A DNA stretch of 5,670 nucleotides from Rickettsiaceae bacterium (GCA_021741285.1 JAIOYD010000115.1:1-5670), one strand, 5' to 3'; counted from the first letter of the stretch, positions 1-5,670 are shown. Notes: generated from the letters alone by a model not told the origin. A program made the numbers and translations.

Positions 1-85
1 ATGGCACCAAAATTTTACGTCCTTGGCAAGGGATATATACAAAAAATAAAGATGCGACCATTTATTTTAAAAATTCCTGAAATTA

Positions 86-109
86 CGTCAGAAATTTAGA
101 ATTTTGACG
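86..109. other. Hairpin between rsmA and the window edge
   Basis: CGTCA (86-90) pairs with TGACG (105-109), and AAATT (92-96) pairs with AATTT (100-104). G91 is bulged and the loop is three bases (97-99), giving a 10-bp stem with a GC-richer base. Neither strand has a clear T-run after the stem, so it is not a standard intrinsic terminator. It lies 75 bases past the rsmA stop. It is also 5 bases past the TGA of an undecided plus-strand frame, which would suit a shared terminator between convergent genes if that frame is real. It could equally be a small palindromic repeat. Confidence 0.35.
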
Positions 110-145
110 CAGAGACTAACAACTGTGGAAGGCAACTGATAATTT

Positions 146-166
146 AAAATACCTATTGCAAAGGTA
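146..166 (-). terminator. Weak candidate terminator of the lptD-surA-rsmA operon
   Basis: Read on the minus strand, the 5-bp stem TACCT/AGGTA (166-162 with 154-150) closes a 7-base loop and is followed by four T (149-146). It starts 19 bases after the rsmA stop, a sensible place for an operon end. The stem is short with A-T ends, so termination would be weak at best. This is called from position and shape only. Confidence 0.25.
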
Positions 167-184
167 AAAATAATTTATAGTTAT

Positions 185-991
185 TTAAATTGCCTTAGCT
201 ATTCTTATATAATCTTGTGACGATAAATTTTCTGCCCTAAGTGTTTGATCTAGAGCTAATTTTTGAAGAATTTCTGTAATATTTGGTATTATTTTTCCCA
301 AAGATGATTTTATCATTTTTCTTCTGCCAGAAAAAGCGGCTTGAGTAATTTTCTCAAGTCTATCTCGAACTATTGGCTCAGGGACCTCGTGTTTTGGTAC
401 TAATCTTACAACACTCGACCATATTTTAGGCTCAGGGTAGAAAGCTTTAGGACTAACATCAAAACATTTTTCTACTTCACAAAAAATCTGACAAAAGATT
501 GAAAGGCGACCATAGGATTTACGGTTATGGGAAGATACTATGCGATCAACTACTTCTTTTTGCAGCATCAGAGTCATACTGTTTACATGCTCAATTTGAT
601 ATAGCCAATTGGTTAATAATTGACTACCGATATTATAAGGAAGGTTTGCAACTATATCTATTTTATTATTATTGATCTCCGATAGAGACACCTTCAAGGC
701 ATCAGCATGCTTAATCTGGAGAATTGGATATGAGAGTTTGATTTCTTCAAGTAGCGGCAAGCATCTGGTGTCGGTTTCTATAACGCATAAATCTTGGGGG
801 GTTGATTTTAGTATAGACCTCGTCAATCCAGCCGGTCCTGGGCCTATTTCCAGTACGTTCGAAGATTTATCAATTTGAGAGAATTTAACAATCTTATCGC
901 ATAAAGATTCATCAAATATAAAATTTTGTCCATACTTTTTGAGGGGAGCAATACCGTGTTTACTTGCTAGTTTCGCGATGGACAGAAGCAT
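185..991 (-). CDS. rsmA: 16S rRNA (adenine1518-N6/adenine1519-N6)-dimethyltransferase RsmA (KsgA)
   Basis: RsmA uses S-adenosylmethionine to dimethylate two adjacent adenines in the 3'-terminal hairpin of 16S rRNA, a late step in small-subunit maturation in the cytoplasm. The 268-residue protein has the usual length and shows the family motifs in order: KKYGQNFIFD (19-27), the SAM-binding loop LEIGPGPAGLT (47-57), the acidic IETD (71-74) for the SAM ribose, DAL (97-99), and the catalytic motif NLPY (116-119). These are followed by MLQKEVVDRI (142-151), YGRLS (160-164), FYPEPKIWSSVVRL (184-197) and the C-terminal AFSGRRKMIKSSL (219-231). The start is supported by N-terminal likeness to Rickettsia KsgA (SIAK...PLKK.GQNFIFD); no strong Shine-Dalgarno precedes it. 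The gene lies 10 bases after surA and is probably cotranscribed with surA and lptD. It appears intact. In many proteobacteria pdxA lies between surA and rsmA; here it does not. Confidence 0.97.
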   Translation of the reverse strand: MLLSIAKLASKHGIAPLKKYGQNFIFDESLCDKIVKFSQIDKSSNVLEIGPGPAGLTRSILKSTPQDLCVIETDTRCLPLLEEIKLSYPILQIKHADALKVSLSEINNNKIDIVANLPYNIGSQLLTNWLYQIEHVNSMTLMLQKEVVDRIVSSHNRKSYGRLSIFCQIFCEVEKCFDVSPKAFYPEPKIWSSVVRLVPKHEVPEPIVRDRLEKITQAAFSGRRKMIKSSLGKIIPNITEILQKLALDQTLRAENLSSQDYIRIAKAI

Positions 992-1001
992 CTATAGTTT
1001 C

Positions 1002-1889
1002 TTAATTTGAAAGCATCATTTTAATGTAAGCTTTAGATTTTAAATCCTTAAAGAACTTTGTTGCTTTTTGAGACATTTTCTTATTAGACAAGAATGTTTC
1101 TATCTTACTTAAGTCTCCTGAAGAAACGGTCGACGCTTTCTTACACACGAATACTAGTTTATATTTGTTATCCTCTTTATATACGCTACTAGAAGTTCCA
1201 ACTCTGGTATCTTGAATAATCGATTTGGTGCTAGGTGGCATATCACCTAATTTTCTATCAAATTTTTCAGCATCAGCAAAACTATCATAAAGTTTTTGAT
1301 CAACTTTATTGCAATCATAAAGCCTTTTCTTCAAATCTTGCATTTGTTTATGATCATTAGACTGGTTGCCTTTAGACGTAAAGATCCATGCTTCGACCTT
1401 AAATTCTGGAGTGGCAGTATTTATAACTGCTACATCTAGCTCGGAAGGAGAAACAGAAACAGAGTTTGATAATGATGAAATGATATGGTGCTTAATAAGC
1501 TCACTAGCCATTTGTTTTCTAAAGCTCTTTATTTCCAGACCGCGCTCTTTCAGAAATGCTTTCATACCGCCTTTAGGCATATTATTTCTTTGTTCTATTG
1601 TGCTAATCGCATTATCAATTTGCGCTTCTGTTATTTTTCCTCCAACGCTAGCAGCGTGTTGATTCAGCAGTTCTTCTTCGATCAGAACATTGATAAGGCC
1701 ATTGTTTAATTGTGCATCAACTGATGGATTTGAATTATCGATGTTGTTAAGTACCAAGACCATTTTTTTTCTTGATTCAAAATCATATTTTGTAATTGGT
1801 TGATCATTGACTAACGCAATTATATCGGGTAAAGAGGCAAAAACTCCATTAGAGAAGATAATAACAATAATACTGATTAGTTTTTTCAT
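1002..1889 (-). CDS. surA: SurA-like periplasmic chaperone with a divergent parvulin domain
   Basis: This is a periplasmic chaperone predicted to escort unfolded outer-membrane proteins to the BAM machinery; in E. coli LptD is a prominent client. A signal peptide is evident (KK, hydrophobic 4-17, cleavage after VFA at about 18). A SurA N-terminal domain follows: DIIALVNDQPITKYDFESRKK (22-42), then LINVLIEEELLNQHAASVGGKIT (65-87) and the helical stretch to about 145 (AFLKERGLEIKSFRKQM). Residues 163-250 sit where the parvulin domain should be and keep only traces of it (KLGDMPP 213-219, then VGTSSSVY and YKLVFVCKK). The usual His-containing HILI strand reads VEAWIF, so isomerase activity is doubtful. 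At 295 residues it is shorter than E. coli SurA, which has two parvulin domains, consistent with a one-domain alphaproteobacterial form. The order lptD-surA-rsmA is strong support. Assignment rests on the N-terminal domain and synteny. Confidence 0.88.
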   Translation of the reverse strand: MKKLISIIVIIFSNGVFASLPDIIALVNDQPITKYDFESRKKMVLVLNNIDNSNPSVDAQLNNGLINVLIEEELLNQHAASVGGKITEAQIDNAISTIEQRNNMPKGGMKAFLKERGLEIKSFRKQMASELIKHHIISSLSNSVSVSPSELDVAVINTATPEFKVEAWIFTSKGNQSNDHKQMQDLKKRLYDCNKVDQKLYDSFADAEKFDRKLGDMPPSTKSIIQDTRVGTSSSVYKEDNKYKLVFVCKKASTVSSGDLSKIETFLSNKKMSQKATKFFKDLKSKAYIKMMLSN

Positions 1890-1897
1890 ACTTATAT

Positions 1898-1902
1898 TCC
1901 CT
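1898..1902 (-). promoter_or_regulatory. surA ribosome binding site overlapping the lptD stop codon
   Basis: On the minus strand AGGGA lies 8 bases before the surA ATG. Its first two bases are the last two of the lptD TAG stop codon. This is the clearest Shine-Dalgarno-like site among the four main genes. It supports the chosen surA start and suggests translational coupling, with ribosomes ending lptD re-initiating on surA. Confidence 0.6.
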
Positions 1903-4015
1903 ACATATTTATAGCTTTTAGACCAATCATAAAGGTCTTAGTTCTTGTTTTCTTGACGCCTCTTACACTATCCTGCAAGAAATTATCTGTAACCGTGCCA
2001 CTGATACTAACACAATCAAATAAATATGTCACCTTGATACTTCTTACTAAAATCTTTGTATGATTTGTTGAAACATCCAGCCTTGCTCCGGTCCCTACCC
2101 ATAGATCTTTTTTAAGCTGATAATTCACATCAAAATTTAGTTGAGACATTTTGTCTTGCTCAGGTTTAAACTCATCTTTAGCAAAATATTTTGATATGTT
2201 GTGAAGCTCAGTAAAGGTTGTTGTAGCATTAAACTTCTCTGCCGAAGCCATTATTCCAATTTCATTTCTAATAGGTCTTAGCTCCTTATCTCGGCGAAAT
2301 CTGTAAAATATCTCAAAATTATCTTTCAAATCAAGGGTGGCGTTACCTACATAGTCTGAATTTCCGCTTTCAGAAACGTTATTCTTATGAAACAATTGAC
2401 CAAGAAATGCATCAACATAAATATGATTAGACATTAATGACGAATTAATACCATAACTAAGTCTTGTGCCATAATCATGGTGGTCAATACCACTAAATCT
2501 ATTAGGGAGGAAAATGTTATTTTCTGAAAGTTCATTCCTATTTGAATCCACTAATGCAACTTTATTAAACCTATTTTCGAACTTCCTGCCTAATACTAAC
2601 ATGGCGGTAGGTTCAAGTTTTAAACTAGATTCACTAAATGATTTAATTAAAGGATACCGCCAGCGGGTTCTGAATTCTGGTATATTTCTATATAAAACAC
2701 GTTGGTGCTCTAGTAATGTATTTTTATCTATAGAGTCTACCCAGTATAGGTCTCCTCGGTTTGCAATGGAATAGGTCATCATGTGCCCATTATTTGTAAT
2801 GACATTATTCATTAACTCTAAATCTAGGGAAGTTCTTGCTAAGGCTAGGTTTTTTGGCTCTTGGTAAGCAATAGTATTACTTTTAACATTGAGCAATATA
2901 GTTTCATCCTCATTAAAACTGTAGACTTTCTTAGTCTGAACACTAGGGAAAACAAATGGAATTTGTATTTTTTTCTCGTTCACCCTCAAATCTTGAAAAT
3001 AATAACCCTCTAAAGAAAAATAATCTCTTGTATCAACAGTGTTAGTATAAATTTTAGAAGTAAGATATGAGTCAAATATTTCATGATAATTAGTAAGGTA
3101 AGCTTTGTCTGATGCCCTTTTAATATCGAAACCAAAATTCACTCTGCTGCCTACAAAATTTCCTTTAGCAAAAACATGGTAACGACCGGGCCTTGAATCC
3201 TTATTTCCCTTTTTTCCATCTGATTTACTTAGCGGTGGGTTACCAAAACTTCCCCTAATATCATAATAACCATTTTTTAGTTTATGGCGGAATTCTGTCT
3301 CAAATATAGTATAGTATCTTGATACTCTTGGACTAATTGTTGCATCAATATTAGGCTTTGGACGAAAATAAAAAGGAATTAATAAATTATCTTGTTTTAT
3401 TTGGGGACCAAGAATACCTGATTGGGCTTTAGCGTTTGGAGATGGATGAGAGAAATAAGGCAAATAAATTAAGGGTATTCCATAAACTTCAAAAAATAAA
3501 TTTCTATAAGTAATTGTCTGCTTATCGTAATCAATGTCAGTTTTACCAGAACTTATCTGCCAAATTGGTGTTTTGCTACAATTGAATTCACAAGGAGTAA
3601 AAACTGATTTTTCTAAAATAACTCTGTTCTTTTTTACCCTTTTTGCACTTCTTGAAACAATGACAACATTATCGTCAAGTTTTGCCATAAATTCTTCGAT
3701 GATACCTTTTTTTAATTTATCTTTAAAAACTGCCTTTTCTCCGTAAATTGTCCTGCCCTTTTCATCGATTATTCTTACATTACCCTCGGCATACACCACA
3801 TCTTTGTCCACATCATAATGCATAACGTCCGCATGGAGTATGTATTCGTCCATTTGGATAAACACATCACCTGTGGCGGTAATAGTATTATTATTAGCAT
3901 CATAATGGGCTTCTTTTGCCTTCATATTTGCGCCCTTTTGGCGCGAAGCGTAAGCAAAATTAGTTATGAAACTAAGTAATAAAATTGCAATTAATAATTT
4001 GCAAAAAAACTTCAT
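1901..4015 (-). CDS. lptD: LPS-assembly outer-membrane protein LptD (OstA/Imp)
   Basis: LptD is the outer-membrane beta-barrel that, with the lipoprotein LptE, inserts lipopolysaccharide into the outer leaflet after LptA carries it across the periplasm. The signal peptide is clear (KFFCK, hydrophobic 7-18, cleavage after AYA at about 23). The N-terminal OstA/LptA-like beta-jellyroll spans about 30-140, with the repeats AHYDANNNTITATGDV (36-51), MHYDVDKDVVYAEGNVRI (65-82) and GRTIYGEKAVF (87-97). Next come FTPCEFNCSKTPIWQI (139-154) and VYGIPLIYLPYFSHPSP (177-193), characteristic of LptD at the entry to the barrel. The remainder to 704 is the predicted barrel, with PEFRTRWRYPL at 446-456 and YLFDCVSIS at 664-672. 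Cys142 and Cys146 plus the single late Cys668 are candidates for the disulfides that control barrel maturation in E. coli. The gene heads the operon with surA 11 bases downstream. It appears intact and its presence implies an LPS-producing cell. No good Shine-Dalgarno precedes the ATG. Confidence 0.96.
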   Translation of the reverse strand: MKFFCKLLIAILLLSFITNFAYASRQKGANMKAKEAHYDANNNTITATGDVFIQMDEYILHADVMHYDVDKDVVYAEGNVRIIDEKGRTIYGEKAVFKDKLKKGIIEEFMAKLDDNVVIVSRSAKRVKKNRVILEKSVFTPCEFNCSKTPIWQISSGKTDIDYDKQTITYRNLFFEVYGIPLIYLPYFSHPSPNAKAQSGILGPQIKQDNLLIPFYFRPKPNIDATISPRVSRYYTIFETEFRHKLKNGYYDIRGSFGNPPLSKSDGKKGNKDSRPGRYHVFAKGNFVGSRVNFGFDIKRASDKAYLTNYHEIFDSYLTSKIYTNTVDTRDYFSLEGYYFQDLRVNEKKIQIPFVFPSVQTKKVYSFNEDETILLNVKSNTIAYQEPKNLALARTSLDLELMNNVITNNGHMMTYSIANRGDLYWVDSIDKNTLLEHQRVLYRNIPEFRTRWRYPLIKSFSESSLKLEPTAMLVLGRKFENRFNKVALVDSNRNELSENNIFLPNRFSGIDHHDYGTRLSYGINSSLMSNHIYVDAFLGQLFHKNNVSESGNSDYVGNATLDLKDNFEIFYRFRRDKELRPIRNEIGIMASAEKFNATTTFTELHNISKYFAKDEFKPEQDKMSQLNFDVNYQLKKDLWVGTGARLDVSTNHTKILVRSIKVTYLFDCVSISGTVTDNFLQDSVRGVKKTRTKTFMIGLKAINM

Positions 4016-4055
4016 TTAAATTAGTCTATTCAAAGTAAAATATTCTCGATCATAC
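4016..4055. promoter_or_regulatory. Divergent promoter region between lptD and xseA
   Basis: Only 40 bases separate the divergent ATGs, so both transcription starts must lie here or in the neighbouring coding ends. On the minus strand TATGAT (4054-4049) is a fair -10 for lptD, giving a leader of about 25-30 bases; its -35 would fall inside the xseA start and matches poorly. On the plus strand TAAAAT (4036-4041) or TATTCT (4041-4046) could serve xseA, again without a good -35. The region is certain by position; the exact boxes are guesses. Neither gene has a recognisable Shine-Dalgarno here. Confidence 0.5.
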
Positions 4056-5411
4056 ATGATGTTAGACGATTATTTAACAAATAACGTAAGCAAAATTGAT
4101 TTTTCTGTCTCTGAAATTTCTAGCAAGATTAAATGGCTGCTAGAAAACAATTTAGGAACCGTTAGAATCAAAGGCGAAATTTCTGGATTAAAAATTGCCA
4201 CCTCCGGCCATGGCTATTTTTCTTTAAAGGATGAAAATGCGATTCTGGCAGCAACTTGCTGGAAACCTATTTTAGCTAGGATTAACTTCAAACTAAACGA
4301 TGGTTTAGAGGTTATAGTAACCGGTAAGATCACTGCTTATGCTGGCCAGTCGAAATATCAAATATCCGTCGAATTGATAGAGCCCTCTGGTGTTGGCGCT
4401 TTCATGAAAATACTTAGTGAACGCCGCCAAAAGCTAGAAAAAGAAGGCCTATTTAGGCATGAATATAAACAAAAAATCCCTTTTTTTCCTAGAAAAATTG
4501 GTATCATCACTTCAATCACCGGCGCTGTAATAAAGGATATAATTCACCGTATTTCAGACCGATGCCCCACGCATTTAATTATTTGGCCAGTTAGTGTTCA
4601 AGGAGAAATATCTGCTGGGGAAATATCAAATGCTATAGATGGCTTTAATAAACTACCTCTTACTTTAAAACCAGATTTACTAATCATAGCAAGAGGCGGC
4701 GGGTCTATTGAAGATTTATGGTCCTTTAACGAAGAAATTGTAGTAAGGGCTGTTTTTAACTCTACCATACCAACAATTTCAGCAGTGGGTCACGAGACAG
4801 ATTATACATTAATTGATCTTGTCTCTGACGTTAGAGCTCCAACACCAACTGCGGCAGCTGAATTTGCTGTCCCCGTTATTGCAGATTTGAAATATACATT
4901 AAATCTCTTTACTGAGCGTATTTCTAATCGTTTTGCAGATTTAATAAAATATTATATGCATAGACTAAATAGTAATGAACGTATTTTACAACAAATTCAA
5001 AGTACTATAAATAATAATATTCAACGCCTAGATGATCTCTCATTTAGGCTGGTAGGCGCACTACCAAACCTGCTGAAACAGAAGCAATTATATCTTGTGC
5101 AATTCTCAATTGAGCGACTTAGGCCTACTAAAATACTTACCTATAAATATTTGCAATATAAAAATATGAGTAAAAACCTTTTAGGTAAGAAAGACTCCTT
5201 GCTTTTTCCTATTGAACACAAATTAGCTTTGAATTCATCTTTATTATCAAGTCTAGACTACAATAATGTTTTAAATCGTGGATTTGCTATGTTAAAAAAT
5301 AGTGAAGGTAGGATCATTTCGTCTTTGTCTGATGCTCAAAAAAGTTCATCTCTGCAACTCAAAATGAAAGATGGAGAGATGAACGTTGTTAAACTCACGC
5401 CCCATCTTTAA
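4056..5411 (+). CDS. xseA: Exodeoxyribonuclease VII large subunit XseA
   Basis: XseA is the catalytic subunit of exonuclease VII, which with several copies of the small subunit XseB degrades single-stranded DNA from both ends to short oligonucleotides. It acts in the cytoplasm in repair and mismatch correction. The 451-residue protein has the normal length. An N-terminal OB-fold for ssDNA spans about 16-112 (VRIKGEISGLK 36-46, GHGYFSLKDE 51-60, VIVTGKITAYAGQSKYQI 86-103). The catalytic domain contains KIGIITSITGAVIKDIIHRI (147-166), LLIIARGGGSIEDLWSFNEE (208-227) and SAVGHETDYTLIDLVSDVRAPTPTAAAE (242-269). Conserved candidates for catalysis are Asp161, Arg213, His246 and Asp249. A long helical, coiled-coil-like segment (about 275-400) is where XseB binds in the family, followed by the C-terminal VLNRGFAMLKNSEGRIISS (405-423). 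The start could also be the next codon, a second ATG at 4059. No Shine-Dalgarno is visible. xseB is not in the window. The gene is unrelated in function to the divergent lptD operon. Confidence 0.97.
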   Translation: MMLDDYLTNNVSKIDFSVSEISSKIKWLLENNLGTVRIKGEISGLKIATSGHGYFSLKDENAILAATCWKPILARINFKLNDGLEVIVTGKITAYAGQSKYQISVELIEPSGVGAFMKILSERRQKLEKEGLFRHEYKQKIPFFPRKIGIITSITGAVIKDIIHRISDRCPTHLIIWPVSVQGEISAGEISNAIDGFNKLPLTLKPDLLIIARGGGSIEDLWSFNEEIVVRAVFNSTIPTISAVGHETDYTLIDLVSDVRAPTPTAAAEFAVPVIADLKYTLNLFTERISNRFADLIKYYMHRLNSNERILQQIQSTINNNIQRLDDLSFRLVGALPNLLKQKQLYLVQFSIERLRPTKILTYKYLQYKNMSKNLLGKKDSLLFPIEHKLALNSSLLSSLDYNNVLNRGFAMLKNSEGRIISSLSDAQKSSSLQLKMKDGEMNVVKLTPHL

Positions 5412-5431
5412 TCAATTACCATAAATAACTG

Positions 5432-5453
5432 CCTATAAATTATCTACTATAGG
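5432..5453 (+). terminator. Weak hairpin after xseA
   Basis: CCTATA (5432-5437) and TATAGG (5448-5453) form a perfect 6-bp stem with a 10-base loop, 20 bases after the xseA stop. There is no T-run behind it and the stem is AT-rich. It is well placed for the end of xseA transcription but poor as an intrinsic terminator. Confidence 0.25.
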
Positions 5454-5470
5454 TTAGAAATCACCGCCTG

Positions 5471-5499
5471 TTGACAATAGAAAAATACTGTGCTAACAC
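5471..5499 (+). promoter_or_regulatory. Predicted sigma-70-type promoter facing the insertion sequence
   Basis: A consensus -35 box TTGACA (5471-5476), a 17-base spacer, and a -10 TAACAC (5494-5499) preceded by TG one base upstream (an extended -10, TGC-TAACAC). The -35 and spacing are ideal; the -10 hexamer matches consensus at only three of six positions, partly offset by the TG. The start site would fall near 5506, inside the inverted repeats listed next. No gene follows before the insertion sequence at about 5539, so the original target of this promoter appears to be displaced or lost. Confidence 0.5.
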
Positions 5500-5519
5500 T
5501 TAAGTAAGTAAATACTTAA
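5500..5519. promoter_or_regulatory. Operator-like inverted repeat at the predicted transcription start
   Basis: TTAAGTA (5500-5506) and TACTTAA (5513-5519) are perfect 7-base inverted arms with a 6-base spacer, directly after the predicted -10 box. Size, symmetry and position are those of a binding site for a dimeric repressor, which would block transcription from this promoter. No regulator gene is visible, so the protein is unknown. AT-rich sequence makes chance palindromes more likely, so this is an inference. Confidence 0.4.
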
Positions 5520-5535
5520 TTGACATGTTTACTTA
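5505..5535. repeat. Second overlapping inverted repeat
   Basis: TAAGTAAA (5505-5512) and TTTACTTA (5528-5535) are perfect 8-base inverted arms separated by 15 bases. The left arm overlaps the operator-like repeat, so the motif TAAGTA/TACTTA occurs four times within 36 bases. It may be a second operator half-site pair or, if transcribed, a small hairpin in the leader. The right arm ends 3 bases before the insertion sequence. Confidence 0.4.
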
Positions 5536-5538
5536 TTA

Positions 5539-5556
5539 GACCTCTTGCATAACCTC
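5539..5556. repeat. Probable terminal inverted repeat of the insertion sequence
   Basis: The sequence from 5539, beginning GACCTCTTGCATAACC, resembles the GAGACCT-TTGCA type of end I associate with IS5-family elements in Rickettsiales. It lies immediately beyond the transposase stop. Its partner is outside the window, so the length and exact first base are uncertain. Confidence 0.45.
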
Positions 5557-5557
5557 T

Positions 5558-5670
5558 TTAAAGCTCGAAATTATAAATTCCGGCAATTAAGTTGAATCTT
5601 AAACCGAACCGTTTTCTTCTATTTCTGTAACGATCGGCGATAATTTTAAATCTTTTAACCATACCAATTA
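5558..5670 (-). CDS. IS5-family transposase, C-terminal fragment cut by the window edge
   Basis: The minus strand is open from the window edge to a TAA at 5560-5558. About 36 residues are visible, including MVKRFKIIADRY followed by RNRRKRFGLRFNLIAGIY and ending NFEL. This is the typical C-terminus of IS5/IS4-superfamily DDE transposases. The RY-RNRRKRFGLR-NLIA-IYN pattern follows the catalytic Glu region, with the Tyr-Arg part belonging to the conserved C-terminal signature. The enzyme cuts and rejoins the IS ends during transposition. The catalytic Asp residues lie outside the window, so it cannot be said whether the copy is active. It is convergent with xseA. Confidence 0.82.
   Translation of the reverse strand, partial: IGMVKRFKIIADRYRNRRKRFGLRFNLIAGIYNFEL

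Larger units (their letters stand above)
1..184. other. Gene-poor tail downstream of rsmA
   Basis: No gene can be recognised here. Several short open stretches compete. In one plus frame 25 codons run from the window edge to a TGA at 78-80. In another plus frame an ATG at 1 gives 32 codons ending in TAG at 97-99. On the minus strand an ATG at 61-59 stays open for 20 codons to the window edge (MVASLFFVYIPCQGRKILVP). None has a good ribosome binding site or a family motif I know, and all are short enough to arise by chance in AT-rich DNA. The stretch could contain the last codons of a convergent gene, the start of a further operon gene, or decayed sequence. Two hairpins within it are listed separately. 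Confidence 0.4.
5539..5670 (-). mobile_element. Right (3') end of an IS5-family insertion sequence, partial
   Basis: Only the 3' end of the element is in the window; the rest lies beyond 5670. The transposase C-terminus is encoded on the minus strand and its stop lies about 20 bases from the terminal sequence, as is normal for compact IS elements. The preceding TTA (5536-5538) would fit a TNA-type 3-base target duplication used by some IS5 subgroups. The exact boundary is inferred because the other end, with the matching repeat and target copy, is not visible. Confidence 0.75.

Noticed and set aside
672..878. Plus-strand open frame of 68 codons
   Set aside because: It lies entirely within rsmA on the opposite strand and shows no family motif; rsmA is unambiguous there.
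1366..1709. Two overlapping plus-strand open frames inside surA
   Set aside because: Antisense shadows of the SurA N-terminal domain; no ribosome binding site or recognisable product.
2514..2774. Plus-strand open frame of 86 codons inside lptD
   Set aside because: Antisense to the LptD barrel, with Ser/Leu/Phe-rich composition typical of reversed coding sequence.
3534..3746. Plus-strand open frame of 70 codons inside lptD
   Set aside because: Antisense to conserved LptD sequence; the hydrophobic look comes from reading Lys/Glu/Asp codons backwards.
185..5411. A new defence or accessory system hidden in the main gene cluster
   Set aside because: All four long genes match well-known housekeeping families from end to end, with no fusion, insertion or unexplained domain.
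5519..5539. A second TTGACA (5520-5525) and a short ATG frame at 5525 as an independent promoter or gene
   Set aside because: No -10 box follows at 16-18 bases without entering the insertion sequence, and the frame stops after four codons. It is mentioned only as a possible truncated gene start.
1..5670. CRISPR array, tRNA or rRNA gene, riboswitch, phage genes
   Set aside because: No regularly spaced direct repeats, no cloverleaf or rRNA-like sequence, and no long untranslated leader where a riboswitch could fit.

Overview
The window is an AT-rich piece of a bacterial chromosome, most likely from a member of the Rickettsiaceae (Rickettsia or a related LPS-bearing endosymbiont). The best evidence is the rsmA product. 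Its N-terminus (SIAKLASKHG..PLKKYGQNFIFDESLCDKIV) and C-terminal motif (GRRKMIKSSL) follow the pattern I remember for Rickettsia KsgA. The AT bias, weak ribosome binding sites, an lptD-surA-rsmA cluster without pdxA, and an IS5-type insertion sequence fit the same picture. The genus is an inference.

Layout. Positions 1-184 hold no gene I can recognise, only two weak hairpins and short undecided reading frames. From 4015 down to 185 a tight minus-strand operon runs lptD (outer-membrane LPS translocon), surA (periplasmic chaperone for outer-membrane proteins) and rsmA (16S rRNA dimethyltransferase), with gaps of 11 and 10 bases. A 40-base gap (4016-4055) separates lptD from the divergent plus-strand gene xseA (exonuclease VII large subunit, 4056-5411). 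Both promoters must therefore sit in or overlap that gap. Downstream of xseA are a weak hairpin (5432-5453) and then a convincing promoter-like element (5471-5499) followed by overlapping inverted repeats (5500-5535). At about 5539 this is cut off by the end of an insertion sequence whose transposase C-terminus reads in on the minus strand and leaves the window.

How the genes relate. LptD is a large outer-membrane beta-barrel that needs periplasmic chaperoning, and SurA is the chaperone known to do this in E. coli, so their coupling makes functional sense. RsmA is the usual downstream partner in proteobacteria. LptD implies that the organism makes LPS, which argues against LPS-less relatives such as Orientia, Ehrlichia and Anaplasma. 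XseA is an unrelated DNA-repair housekeeping gene. All four main genes look intact.

I do not see a new biological system. The least ordinary part is the right edge, where an apparently regulated promoter runs directly into an IS element and its original target gene is not visible.
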